Shown: positions 44,171 to 53,118 of the stretch, piece after piece
Numbering within the stretch: position 1 is the stretch's first letter
Layout of the letters: the number at the start of each line of letters is the position of its first letter
From: a bacterium
GTDB taxonomy: Bacteria; SZUA-182; DTGQ01
Assembly: GCA_040755755.1 (NCBI GenBank)
Contig: JBFLZW010000061.1
Coordinates: 1-64,000, forward strand
Reading direction: 5' to 3'
DNA length: 64,000 nt
Notes under the pieces: generated by a model
The model's database searches: none
The model's input: only the letters and a program-made list of their open reading frames with translations
Told to the model about the DNA's origin: nothing
Program-made: the position numbers and the translations under genes

Positions 44171-45180
44171 ATCCCCCCAGCTCCGGCTGCCACGATGATC
44201 CTGTGGACAAGCTGCTCGTAGCTCAAGCCTGCCTGGCTGGCTGCGGCTGCAAATCCGCTGTCCGGAGAGATACAGGGGTTGGCGTTGACCTCAAGGACCC
44301 AGGGATTGCCGTCATGGTCTACTCTGAAGTCAACTCTGGCATAGCCGCGCAGATCGAAGATATCCCAGCACTTTCCGGCTATTTCCACAAGCCTCTCAAG
44401 GAGTGGGCCATCTTCATCGGGAAAGTCGAAACAGCGGGGTGTATGCTGATATTCGAATGACTCTTCTTCCCACTTGGCCCGATAATCTACGATCTTCAAT
44501 TTTCCATCGGGAAATTGTTCAAAGCGTATTTCAGCCGGAGGAAGCACCCGGAGGCCGCTATCGCCCCCCCTGCCTGCCAGGAGGGACAGGTTAAATTCCC
44601 GGCCATCGATATAGCCTTCAGCAAAGCAATCCCCTCCGCAGCGCTCCCTGAAACGCTCCATCTCCTGACGAAGATGATGAAGACGTCCTTCGGTAAGCGT
44701 TATCACCGAGCTCTCGCTCATTCCTATGGATGCATGCTCCCAGACGGATTTGATAATACAGGAGGCATTAGCCGGTATCATGGCGGGCTCTTCCCGGCTG
44801 CTTTCCCTCGTTATCCAGGGGGGGGTGGGAATACCCGATGCCTTGAGTATCTTTTTGGCCAGAAGCTTGTTCGAGGTTAAAAAAAGGGCTTCGGTGCCCG
44901 ATCCGGTATAGGGCAGCCGCAGGTGATCCAGGATGGAGGGAGCAAGGTGGATAAGCTGACCACGGCCATCCACGGTTTCCACCAGGTTGAAGACCACACC
45001 GGGCCGGGTTTTGTGCAGCGCATCTTTAGCCGCTTCGATATCGAGTGAGAAGGGGATGGCAACAGGCTCAAATCCCAGACTATCAAGGGCACGGGAAACC
45101 GCATCGACCTGGACGAGCAGATCAAGATCGTCCCTGGCTGCTCCCTGCGGTATCTGACTATGCAAAAGCGCTACTTTCAC
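44167..45180 (-). CDS. ATP-grasp ligase, D-Ala-D-Ala-ligase type (second of pair)
   Basis: A 337-residue ATP-grasp protein: VVFNLVETVDGRGQLIHLAP, LPYTGSGTEALFLTSNKLLA, CIIKSVWEHASIG (ATP-binding lysine), and the Mg-binding end YARVDFRVDHDGNPWVLEVN followed by ANPCISPDSG. The family joins an amino acid carboxylate to an amine via an acyl phosphate. The usual D-Ala-D-Ala ligase omega-loop tyrosine pattern is not obvious, so the substrate is probably not D-alanine. It is paired with a homologue 16 bases upstream, and a KamA enzyme lies further upstream. Confidence 0.85.
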   Translation of the reverse strand: MKVALLHSQIPQGAARDDLDLLVQVDAVSRALDSLGFEPVAIPFSLDIEAAKDALHKTRPGVVFNLVETVDGRGQLIHLAPSILDHLRLPYTGSGTEALFLTSNKLLAKKILKASGIPTPPWITRESSREEPAMIPANASCIIKSVWEHASIGMSESSVITLTEGRLHHLRQEMERFRERCGGDCFAEGYIDGREFNLSLLAGRGGDSGLRVLPPAEIRFEQFPDGKLKIVDYRAKWEEESFEYQHTPRCFDFPDEDGPLLERLVEIAGKCWDIFDLRGYARVDFRVDHDGNPWVLEVNANPCISPDSGFAAAASQAGLSYEQLVHRIIVAAGAGGI

Positions 45181-45195
45181 CCTCCTTTAGCTCCT

Positions 45196-46233
45196 TCAGG
45201 CAGAGAGAGGTTTTGGCATGGCTCCGGCCATTTCTGCACAGCAAGTGAGCAATGGAGCACTTTCGAGTCTTTTCATGGCCGATTGCATAATCCTCATTAT
45301 CAGTTCCTGATACGTAATGCCAGCCAGCGTGCAGAGGATGCACAGATCCGAATGCTGCGGATGCAACCCGGCCAAGGGATTGACTTCAATGAAGCAGGGA
45401 TGGCCATGAGAGTCAGCACGCAGGTCGATCCGGCCTCCATCTTTGCAGCCAAGGCCGCGCCATGCAGCCAAAGCCACCTCTATGGCTTCCCTGGCCGCAG
45501 CATCGTCCACCAGCCGGTAATCCACCACTTCTTCATACTTCGCCTTATTCAGATAGGAGTAGACCTCATGCTCGGCATTCTGTCTGAGGAGGACTTCCAT
45601 ACAGCCGACAGCCGCAGCCTCCTTGCCGGTGCCTACGATTCCGACCGTGAATTCCCGTCCGGGGAGAAAGGTCTCAATCAAAACCGGCTGCTGAAATTGG
45701 GTTAAAATCCTCCGGCAGACACGGTCAAGCTCGGCTTTGGTCTGAATCTTCGAATCCGCGGCTATTCCCTTTCCCGTTCCTTCGGCAATGGGTTTGGCAA
45801 ACAGGGGGAAGGGAAGGTCCACCAGGGATAGGTCATCTATTGTCTCGACTATGGCAAAATCAGGAGTAGGAATGCAAAGATCCCGGATCACCCGCTTGGT
45901 CATGCCTTTATGAAGGGTCAGGGAAAGGACCAGCGGGTCGGAAAACGTATAGGGAATGCCATAGGTATCAAGCAGGGCGGGAACCAGTGCCTCCCGGCCA
46001 AATCCGTGCAGCCCTTCGGCGATATTGAAAACCATATCCCATCGCTCCCCTGCGGCCAGGCGTTTGACCAGGCTCTTTGCCTGTCCGATGCGATCCGTCG
46101 TATGTCCCAGACCCTGCAAAGCCTGCTCGATCGCTTCAATAGTGCTCAGACGATCAAACTCGGCGGTCTCTTCCGCTCCGTACCCTTCGGCCAGATAATC
46201 ATCCCGAAGGTCATAGGTCATTCCGATTATCAT
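45196..46233 (-). CDS. ATP-grasp ligase, D-Ala-D-Ala-ligase type (first of pair)
   Basis: A 345-residue homologue of the next gene: WDMVFNIAEGLHGFGREALV, IPYTFSDPLVLSLTLHKGMT, FPLFAKPIAEGTGKGI (ATP-binding lysine), VLIETFLPGREFTVGIVG and GGRIDLRADSHGHPCFIEVN followed by PLAGLHPQHSD. The last motif gives the E-x-N metal ligands. The two ligases may act in sequence on one product. Their closeness to the lysine 2,3-aminomutase suggests beta-lysine as a building block; this is inference. Confidence 0.85.
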   Translation of the reverse strand: MIIGMTYDLRDDYLAEGYGAEETAEFDRLSTIEAIEQALQGLGHTTDRIGQAKSLVKRLAAGERWDMVFNIAEGLHGFGREALVPALLDTYGIPYTFSDPLVLSLTLHKGMTKRVIRDLCIPTPDFAIVETIDDLSLVDLPFPLFAKPIAEGTGKGIAADSKIQTKAELDRVCRRILTQFQQPVLIETFLPGREFTVGIVGTGKEAAAVGCMEVLLRQNAEHEVYSYLNKAKYEEVVDYRLVDDAAAREAIEVALAAWRGLGCKDGGRIDLRADSHGHPCFIEVNPLAGLHPQHSDLCILCTLAGITYQELIMRIMQSAMKRLESAPLLTCCAEMAGAMPKPLSA

Positions 46234-46265
46234 TCTGTTTTTACCTTCCAGTTATTTATTTTTTA

Positions 46266-46308
46266 GCGGGTTATGAGCTCGCAATTATGGTCGGAGCTCA
46301 TAACCCGC
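46266..46308. repeat. Perfect 15-bp inverted repeat
   Basis: GCGGGTTATGAGCTC at 46266-46280 and its exact complement at 46294-46308 enclose a 13-base loop. It sits between the acidic-protein gene and the first ATP-grasp gene. No T-run follows on either strand, so it is not a classic intrinsic terminator. Confidence 0.8.
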
Positions 46309-46339
46309 AACCAATCCGAATACATGCTGATAAAAACTT

Positions 46340-46873
46340 CTACTTCTCCCCTTCATCAGGTGCCGGGGCAGGTGGTTCGGCCTCTTTTTCGGACCCGCTT
46401 TCGGGCTGATCTTGCTGAGCATCGCTTTCAGCGCCAGCTTCTTCTGCGTGCTGGCCACGTTCACGCGTCTTCTCGATGGCCGCTTCACCTTCAGGCCCGT
46501 TGCCTTCCTCGTTATTCCCAGGGTTTCGCTCTTCTTCAGAGATCTCGTAATCAGAGCTGGAATCGTCAGGTTCATCCTGGTTCAATTCACTCTCAGTCAC
46601 CTCAGACGGAGTGTTTTTGTCCTCGGCAGGCTGATCCTTCTCAGAGGAAACTTCCTGCTGGCCGGATTGATCGGCTTCTTCGTGCCCGGCAGGCTGCTCA
46701 GCGCCCTCATGCACAGGCTGGTCAGCATCCCCGCGCACGGATGGTTCCGCATCCCTGGCTGCTTCTGCTCCGGCAGCCTCCTCATCAATGGCTAAAGCAC
46801 TATTACTGGAAAGGAACAGTAACGATCCAAAAGCCAGAACCGTGAGCATTATGATAAAAAATTTTTGCTTCAT
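46340..46873 (-). CDS. Exported acidic, disordered protein
   Basis: A 177-residue protein with a clear signal peptide (FFIIMLTVLAFGSLLFLSSN, cleavage near ALA) followed by about 145 residues made almost wholly of E, D, Q, A, P, S and G. No domain is visible. Such a polyanionic exported protein might bind cations, a polycation or a polymer of basic residues. Its position between kamA and the two ligases makes a link to a beta-lysine product worth testing, but that is speculation. Confidence 0.7.
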   Translation of the reverse strand: MKQKFFIIMLTVLAFGSLLFLSSNSALAIDEEAAGAEAARDAEPSVRGDADQPVHEGAEQPAGHEEADQSGQQEVSSEKDQPAEDKNTPSEVTESELNQDEPDDSSSDYEISEEERNPGNNEEGNGPEGEAAIEKTRERGQHAEEAGAESDAQQDQPESGSEKEAEPPAPAPDEGEK

Positions 46874-46930
46874 TCGTCTTTTCTCCCCATCATAACTGCC
46901 TTGTTGAACAATGAGGTGCTGGAATATCTG

Positions 46931-48310
46931 CTATTCGCAGTTTCCAGCAGGGTCCGGGTAATAATAAATATTGCCTTCATAGTTACGGAGCATCAGGTAA
47001 TCTCCCTCCCGGCCAATTACATATTCCGGCACCAGGGGAATCTTGCCTCCGCTTCCGGGGGCATCAACCACGTAGTTTGGCACTGCATAGCCGGTGGTAT
47101 ATCCGCGTAAGCCCCTGATAATCTCCAGTCCCTTTTTCACTGAGGTACGAAAGTGACCGGATCCGGAAATAGGATCGCATTGATAAAGATAATAAGGCTT
47201 GACGCGCACCTTGAGCAAGCCGTGCACCAGGCGTTTCATGGTTTCCACATCATCATTGACTCCTGCCAGGAGAACCGTCTGACTGCCCAGAGGAATACCG
47301 GCATTGGCCAGCCGTTCACAAGCCTGACTCGTCTCGGGAGTAAGCTCGTCAGGGTGAGTAAAATGAATGCTCATCCACAGGGGATGATATCGCTTGAGCA
47401 TACGGGTAAGAGCCGGAGTGATGCGCTGCGGCAAAACCACCGGTACCTTTGTTCCGATGCGCAGGAATTCTACATGAGGAATGCGCTGCAATCGTGAAAG
47501 CAGCCACTCTATCTTTTGGTCTGGAAGGGTGAGCGGGTCTCCACCGGACAACAGGACATCCCGGATGGCCGGAGTCGACTCAATATAGCGAATAGCCTGC
47601 TCCCACTGAGCCAGGTTAAAGCGGAATCCGCCATGATGACCTACCATACGCGAGCGGGTACAGTACCGGCAGTAGGTAGAACAGAAGCCGGTAACCAGAA
47701 ACAGGACCCGGTCAGGATAGCGGTGGACCACTCCCGGAACAGGGCTATGAGCATCCTCTCCAAGCGGATCATTGGATTCACCCGGCGTGCATACGAATTC
47801 AGCGCTTGCCGGCACTACGGTGCGGCGCAAGGGCTGGTAAGGATCATCCTCATCGAGAAGGCTGGCGTAATAGGGCGTGATACCCAGGGGCAGCGCCCCT
47901 CCATGATGGTTGAGGGCCCTCCATTCATCTTCAGACAGCCGGATGATGCGGGCCAGTTCATCAATGCCCGTGATGCGGTTTCGCAGTTGCCAGTGCCAGT
48001 CGTTCCAATCAGCCTCGGTCGCTTCGGGGAAAAACCGCTTCCGGAAGGCATAAGAGCGCAGTGCTGCGGTCTGCGGTCTGCCTGATTCGTCATCAGGTAA
48101 CCTGTCAGACACATAATTGGCTGTCTTTGGCACGATGAAAACTTTCGATGATGAGGCGGGTTGTTCTTTGATTAATGAGGTGGCGGGATGCTCGTTCAAC
48201 TCACCTCCGGCAATACCGGCATAGCCGGTCATACTACCTGGAGGTTCCGTTTCTTCTTCACTGATCTTGATTGATTCAGTTTCCTTGCAGACACAAAGAT
48301 TACTTTTCAT
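46931..48310 (-). CDS. kamA: Lysine 2,3-aminomutase-type radical SAM enzyme (KamA)
   Basis: A 459-residue protein. The radical-SAM cluster motif is VTGFCSTYCRYCTRSRMVGH, followed by DVLLSGGDPLTLPD. The C-terminal part has LYQCDPISGSGHFRTSVKKG and VVDAPGSGGKIPLVPEYVIG. The lysine in GGKIP is the PLP lysine. The aspartates in QCDP and VDAP match the two that hold the substrate's amino group in lysine 2,3-aminomutase, so lysine rather than glutamate is the likely substrate and beta-lysine the product. About 80 N-terminal residues are an extra, low-complexity extension. Genes downstream: acidic exported protein, two ATP-grasp ligases, DUF2283, GNAT. Confidence 0.9.
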   Translation of the reverse strand: MKSNLCVCKETESIKISEEETEPPGSMTGYAGIAGGELNEHPATSLIKEQPASSSKVFIVPKTANYVSDRLPDDESGRPQTAALRSYAFRKRFFPEATEADWNDWHWQLRNRITGIDELARIIRLSEDEWRALNHHGGALPLGITPYYASLLDEDDPYQPLRRTVVPASAEFVCTPGESNDPLGEDAHSPVPGVVHRYPDRVLFLVTGFCSTYCRYCTRSRMVGHHGGFRFNLAQWEQAIRYIESTPAIRDVLLSGGDPLTLPDQKIEWLLSRLQRIPHVEFLRIGTKVPVVLPQRITPALTRMLKRYHPLWMSIHFTHPDELTPETSQACERLANAGIPLGSQTVLLAGVNDDVETMKRLVHGLLKVRVKPYYLYQCDPISGSGHFRTSVKKGLEIIRGLRGYTTGYAVPNYVVDAPGSGGKIPLVPEYVIGREGDYLMLRNYEGNIYYYPDPAGNCE

Positions 48311-48492
48311 TTAGTCGTCAATCTCCCTTTTACGATTTGATACCTGGTTGTCCATTGTTATGAGCCCCCTTACGTTAAAAGTAATCCTCTGGAGATGAAG
48401 GCCCTTCTCATCTCCAGCCATAAATCAGGTCCCAATTTTAGCAAAAAAAGCGCTAAAAGTGAAATGATAATTTTTACCCTTTTCTTGCATGA

Positions 48493-48750
48493 TTAATCGT
48501 CAACAACTTCGTAACTCTTTATCAAAATAATCTTGCATCTATCCCCCTCATCCCTGATAGTCCCGGTAGCCCTCACGTTCCTGTGGATGAATTCCAGCAG
48601 TTCCTCTCCTTTGGAATTATTATCGACAAGGTATTCCTCCTCATCCGGGGTGGCAATAATAACAGCACTGATATTATCCTCTTCATCCCAATCTGCAGCG
48701 GTAACAATTCCCGTAATAGTGGCCTGCTGACCAGCCGTATTGTGCTTCAT
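48493..48750 (-). CDS. Small OB-fold-like protein
   Basis: An 85-residue protein, ATITGIVTAADWDEEDNISA then YLVDNNSKGEELLEFI and VRATGTIRDEGDRCKIILIK, with the strand pattern of a small OB-fold protein. I cannot name a family with confidence. It is 183 bases upstream of kamA on the same strand and may be cotranscribed. Confidence 0.6.
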   Translation of the reverse strand: MKHNTAGQQATITGIVTAADWDEEDNISAVIIATPDEEEYLVDNNSKGEELLEFIHRNVRATGTIRDEGDRCKIILIKSYEVVDD

Positions 48751-49203
48751 ATATCCTGGTCTCCCTGATTACCCCTTCCTCACTTTTATTATAAGGTGAT
48801 TGGACCTGCATGTTTCCTGAGATAGCCGGAGCTTTAGCAATAATTGTGCCGTCCATGTAATCAGTTGATATATAAAGTCTTGTCGAGCTACAGGCAATAA
48901 ATATTCGGAACCCATAGTTCCGATAATTTTCTTCCGTCGGCAGATATTGGGAGCTTGTGCCCCATATGCATCAAAGCTCAGTGCACAGCGCGGTAAATCC
49001 GCGGTCAGCTATCGTCCACAGCGGCGGCAGCCGCTGTGGATTTGCGGTGGCACGACACCGCTTTCCCTGAAGGGCGTTATGCCAGGAGGAGCAAATAGTT
49101 ACTTCAGATACAAGCAGGAACCAGCAGTTCAGATTGGCAGGGTATCGGAACTGTCAGTTCCGATACCCCATGGTCTGGAATTCAAAGGACTCCTGCCGGT
49201 AAC
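48751..49203. other. 453-base intergenic region with related palindromes
   Basis: No convincing gene. An open frame at 48947-49207 (plus) has no recognisable family or ribosome binding site. It holds CGGAAC..GTTCCG at about 48910-48926, a hairpin TCCACAGCGG/CCGCTGTGGA at 49015-49040, and a perfect palindrome GGTATCGGAACTG-T-CAGTTCCGATACC at 49141-49167. The first and third share the CGGAAC/GTTCCG core. Confidence 0.7.
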
Positions 49204-49917
49204 CTAAAAGTGATAGCCGAGCAGTATGCCGTAGTGGAGGCCGCCAGCCTCACAGTCCTCATTGAATAAGGTAACTTCGGCATGGGAGTATTTCAATTCA
49301 ACTCCAAGGTTGAAAATTTGATTTAATGTCCAATAAATCCCTCCCCCAAACCATATCCCCAGGCCGGAGTCGGAATCAGAGCTTTTCCATCTCACGACCA
49401 CGTGATTTCTTGTTTCCCAAAATTCTCTTTCACGCTCAGCATCAATGATTGACAATCCGCCAGCAAGGAAGGGGTGAATACCGGAAGGTTGGTCCCATAT
49501 CTTTTTCACTCCGATGTTCAATTCTGAAGTTTTCCCTTCAATGTCCCCGCTTGACCTCCAATAGGGATCGTAATCATAATAATACACCGTATCGTCATCA
49601 CTCGAATGAGCATAACTCATGGTTATACTGACCGGCCAGGACAGTTCTTTGATATCTGCCTCTATCCCGAACTCAAATTGATTTTCGACCGGCTCCCAGT
49701 CATTGTCATCGAGCAGCTTCTGTCCGAAAAGAATGTTGATATTGCCGCTCATGCTGCTTCGGTGAACCGGAGTACTACTCCTTGCGGCAGGGGAAGTCTT
49801 TCGTATTCTGGCAGGAGCGGGCTTCTTTGCGGGTGCGGCGATGGAATTTGCCGGATAAAGGCAGAAGAAAGCTAATACGACACCATACAAGCTGATGCGT
49901 TGAGGTTTGGTAAGCAT
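49204..49917 (-). CDS. Outer-membrane beta-barrel protein
   Basis: A 237-residue protein with an N-terminal signal (LYGVVLAFFCLYPANSIAAP), a short Pro/Arg/Ser linker, then alternating amphipathic strands (FEFGIEADIKELSWPVSITM, SELNIGVKKIW, LGIWFGGGIYWTLNQIFNLG) ending in HYGILLGYHF. A C-terminal phenylalanine after such a strand is the BAM recognition signal. Eight strands would fit the OmpA/OmpW size class. Ligand unknown. Confidence 0.82.
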   Translation of the reverse strand: MLTKPQRISLYGVVLAFFCLYPANSIAAPAKKPAPARIRKTSPAARSSTPVHRSSMSGNINILFGQKLLDDNDWEPVENQFEFGIEADIKELSWPVSITMSYAHSSDDDTVYYYDYDPYWRSSGDIEGKTSELNIGVKKIWDQPSGIHPFLAGGLSIIDAEREREFWETRNHVVVRWKSSDSDSGLGIWFGGGIYWTLNQIFNLGVELKYSHAEVTLFNEDCEAGGLHYGILLGYHF

Positions 49918-50390
49918 GAGGTACTCCTTTCTTACTTCTTGATTCCATGAGGAATATTTATACCTGCTAATCGATTTATCTTAATCGATTTCTCCGCTTT
50001 CCTAACCGTCTTTCGGGGGCATCCCTCCCCTGTCTTCATAACAGCAGCTTATAATAATCCTGCAATACCCCTCCCTATCTTTTCTTTTCCAACTCCTGTT
50101 TTCTTCGGTTCGCGATGACAAATATCATGGATAAATTTTTTTGATTGCGGGTGGCGGGCCTTTTGGCCCCGCCACCCGCGCCATCAGAAAAGGCGCTGGG
50201 GAGAGAGAAAGCCGAGGGGGAAAAATCGAGCGCCAGGCAGATATGCTTATCTGCCTGGCGCAAATCTCAACAAGACAGGAGAAGGAATTAAAAAATTCAA
50301 ACCTCACAAGCAGAAAATTCCTTCATCAGTCTCCCTAAACTCTGCAATCCTTCAAAAACCGGAAAAACAAACTTGCAGCTCATGAAACCC
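49918..50390. other. 473-base intergenic region with two strong hairpins
   Basis: No gene supported. One hairpin at about 50147-50179 has arms GCGGGTGGCGGG/CCCGCCACCCGC around a TTTT-centred loop. A second at 50230-50261 has perfect 14-bp arms (GCGCCAGGCAGATA and its complement) around TGCT. They lie downstream of the 50391 gene on the minus strand and may end its transcript, though no T-run follows. Confidence 0.65.
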
Positions 50391-51050
50391 TTATGGCGCC
50401 AATGCCCCCAGGCCGAGCAACAAAGCCGGAGTCAGCAGTGATTGCAGCGGAGGAGGAGGATTGAGGAGTGCGGCAAAGATCGGATAACTGGCCAGGGTCC
50501 CTCCCTGCAGAATCTCATAGGCAACGGCATAGGCCGGATAGGCATTGATAAAGGCATTGTTGGCTACCGGCACATTGTTGCTCAGCCAGCTTGTGGACGT
50601 AGGTGCCAGTGTGCTCCATCCGAGAATCAAAGAAAGATCGATCGGAAGGGGAAGGCCGGTAATAGGGTCTTTGAAATAATCCGGCGGCCAGGTATCGATC
50701 CCATAGAGAGGATCATAATAGGCCATACCCAGTGGTGTATTATACAGCAGCCAGGGATAGGTCTTGCGGGGATCCCAGGTCAGACCGGGTTGCACCGGAA
50801 GGACGGTGGATGGATTCAAGTTGCTGACGATCGGTGTGGCCAGCCCGGTCAATGGATTGACAGGGGACAGAGGTGGAGACCACAGAGGCCACAGGGTGTT
50901 ATAGGGAGGAAGGTTTATCCAGGTCTTGACTGTCGCTGTCGGCAGAAGGACTGCCTGAGCTACCGGAGCAGAGAGCAGAGCAAGCCCTGCGAGTATGAGC
51001 AATCCTATGCCCAATAAACAAAGACGGCGCTTTTGTGAAAGCATGTACAT
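50391..51050 (-). CDS. Exported Pro/Leu/Tyr/Trp-rich protein of unknown function
   Basis: A 219-residue protein with a signal peptide (LCLLGIGLLILAGLALLSAP, then VAQA). The mature part is rich in P, L, W and Y and almost free of charge: INLPPYNTLWPLWSPPLSPV, MAYYDPLYGIDTWPPDYF, ALLNPPPPLQSLLTPALLLG. I know no family for it. Its aromatic and proline content suggests an extended, surface-associated protein. Confidence 0.65.
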   Translation of the reverse strand: MYMLSQKRRLCLLGIGLLILAGLALLSAPVAQAVLLPTATVKTWINLPPYNTLWPLWSPPLSPVNPLTGLATPIVSNLNPSTVLPVQPGLTWDPRKTYPWLLYNTPLGMAYYDPLYGIDTWPPDYFKDPITGLPLPIDLSLILGWSTLAPTSTSWLSNNVPVANNAFINAYPAYAVAYEILQGGTLASYPIFAALLNPPPPLQSLLTPALLLGLGALAP

Positions 51051-52245
51051 ATCTCCTTTTTGGTTGCGATTGTTGCGTATTAACTGAATTGATTAACCGG
51101 AAATAAAGTAAACTCCGTTCGCTCATATCATAAATTTGCATAGCCGCATTTTCCCTCTCCCTGCGGTTCGGGGATGAACAGCCCTCAATTCCCCCTTGTT
51201 TCAGAATGCTGGATAAAAATCCCCACCCTCCGCTATCCTCTGCCTGCTCCTCCCTGAATTTCCGAATTCAACCTGCGCCACCAGTCTATTTTTTGCTCCT
51301 TGCCGGTTCTTCCACTCCAGAAAGGTATGTTTTCAGGATCAGACAATGGCCGGAGAATCAATTTGCAGGGCAGGGATATATCCCGCCAAAGTCCAATACC
51401 TGGAAGAGAGATTTTTCATGCGCTCCTGTTACCGTAAATCCAACAGCCTTCCCTTGTTATCCCCGATCTTCTTCCCCAAGGGGAAAGAAGCTGGAGCTGT
51501 TTCTCTCCTGCCCGATTGAAAAGAAATATACTTATGGGGGAAAAAAGAACAGGGGAATTTTTCGTTCTCCCGATCTATTCATCCCTGAACATCGCAGGAT
51601 GAGGGAAACGGGCTATTTCTTTTTCAGAGGAATATGAGCGAATCTCCAAAAAATTTTTCCTGAGAGCCTCACCTCCTTTGCATGACATTGATGGAGACAA
51701 CATACGAGATTAACCTTAAGAACTCAGCTAATGGGAATGGCAGCAGCGATGGAACATGAGCCTGTACCGCGAGGAATTCACCATGAAAGGGAACATGCTT
51801 TTGGATTGATTATTTCTATGCCTGGTTGAAGTATTGATATTTTTGCTATATCCCTGGCCTACCTTTATTTGCTCTAACGCCTGCGCGTTGACGATAAAAG
51901 AGAGTATCAGCTTCGTGACAAGCCTGGCTACTCAACCTGCCTCCTTGCTCTCTCAGTACAGCAACATATATACCAACCCAAATGCAGGGTAAGAATATGA
52001 ACCGGCCAAGGCTCAACCACTTGAAAGGACAAGCGATGGCTATGAGTAAAGAGACCGGTGCACGAGGGCGGGGAATCGGAATTTTTATGTATCGATACCA
52101 TAGAATTTATGGACCCGCCCGCCAGGCTCTTCCCGACAGGCCGGATAAGCTCTGTGTTCAAGAGATATCAGATGGTTAGCGTAAAGGTTATCCTTCGTGC
52201 TGACCGAGAAACAGGCTGAATGTCTTATCTGGAAAGGAATAAATC
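51051..52245. other. 1.2-kb region without a supported gene
   Basis: Short open frames occur here (for example 51206-51637 plus), but none has a family signature, a good ribosome binding site or coding-like composition. I saw no RNA gene or strong repeat. It may hold a decayed gene or regulatory RNA that I cannot recognise. Confidence 0.5.
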
Positions 52246-52773
52246 ATGAGCGAAATTGCAGTTATCATAACTGATATGTTCGAGGACAGTGAATATACCA
52301 GACCGGCAGAGGCTTTCCGGGAAGCGGGACACCATGTGGTACATATAGGATTGGAAAGTGGAATAATGGTTAAAGGCAAGTCCAGGGGGACCCCGGTTAA
52401 AATCGACCAGACAGTGAACGAGGCTTCGGTGGACAATTTCGATGCCCTTCTCATTCCGGGTGGGTATTCACCTGACCGGTTGAGAGCCAACGAGGATGCA
52501 GTTCGTTTCGTCGCTGAGTTTATGACCAGCCGCAAGCCTGTTTTTGCCATTTGCCATGGGCCGCAGCTCCTGATTACAGCCCAGGCATTGAGAGGAAGGA
52601 AAGTTACCGGCTGGAAATCCATTATCCAGGATATCAAAAATGCAGGAGCGGAGTTTATTAACCAGCCGGTAGTGGAGGACGGGAATCTGATCTCCAGTCG
52701 CGGGCCGGATGATATCCCCGCATTTATCGACGCCTCACTCAGAAAGCTCAGAGAGAGCGGGCGAAAGGCATAA
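52246..52773 (+). CDS. DJ-1/PfpI-family protein
   Basis: A 175-residue PfpI-like protein: AVIITDMFEDSEYTRPAEAF at the start, DALLIPGGYSPDRLR, the nucleophile elbow FAICHGPQLLITAQALRGRK with its cysteine near residue 103, and a C-terminal SRGPDDIPAFI. Members act as deglycases, hydratases or peptidases, and substrate prediction is unsafe. GGAAAGGA is a fair ribosome binding site. It appears to be a single-gene unit ended by the hairpin at 52803. Confidence 0.88.
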   Translation: MSEIAVIITDMFEDSEYTRPAEAFREAGHHVVHIGLESGIMVKGKSRGTPVKIDQTVNEASVDNFDALLIPGGYSPDRLRANEDAVRFVAEFMTSRKPVFAICHGPQLLITAQALRGRKVTGWKSIIQDIKNAGAEFINQPVVEDGNLISSRGPDDIPAFIDASLRKLRESGRKA

Positions 52774-52802
52774 GGCAAAGGTAACCCCTATTCTCTAGAG
52801 TA

Positions 52803-52852
52803 GGGGCTCCCCCCCTGTGGCCACCCAAGGGAAGGCACAGGGGGGGAGCCCC
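52803..52852 (+). terminator. Long GC-rich hairpin after the PfpI gene
   Basis: GGGGCTCCCCCCCTGTG (52803-52819) pairs with CACAGGGGGGGAGCCCC (52836-52852) around a 16-base loop. A smaller overlapping palindrome CCCCTA..TAGGGG lies at about 52786-52806. It is likely to stop transcription from the PfpI gene, although no T-run follows. Confidence 0.6.
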
Positions 52853-52920
52853 TCCAATGATGTTTCCTTAATCGCCCCCACTTTCACCCGGAGCCTTCAT
52901 CATCAGCGGTGTTTGAGCCA

Positions 52921-52949
52921 TTGACTTAAGGTATTGATAAGAGTATTAT
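52921..52949 (+). promoter_or_regulatory. Sigma70-type promoter upstream of the aspartate dehydrogenase gene
   Basis: TTGACT (52921-52926), 17-base spacer, TATTAT (52944-52949). Transcription near 52956 would leave a GC-rich leader of about 160 bases before the start at 53119, long enough to hold a regulatory structure, though I recognise no riboswitch. Confidence 0.65.
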
Positions 52950-53118
52950 AAAACAGTCTGAAAAAGCCTGATGCCCGGAGTAAGGCCGGGGCGGGGTCTG
53001 GCAGCGTTGACCGTGCGGCCTGGGCCAATCGCGGGCAGCGGCATTTCGGATTATTTGTTATTTGGCAGTGAAAGAATAGCTTTATGTCCAACCAAAGCAT
53101 ATCGAGGGGAAGAGAAAG

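Noticed and set aside
48947-49207. 86-residue open frame on the plus strand
   Set aside because: No ribosome binding site, no family, and it spans palindromes that look non-coding.
50147-50261. Two strong hairpins as intrinsic terminators
   Set aside because: Neither is followed by a T-run on either strand, so I describe them only as hairpins within the gap entry.
51206-51637. 143-residue open frame in the 1.2-kb gap
   Set aside because: Composition and lack of any ribosome binding site or motif suggest chance.
52956-53118. Riboswitch in the leader of the aspartate dehydrogenase gene
   Set aside because: The leader is long and GC-rich, but I do not recognise any conserved aptamer core.
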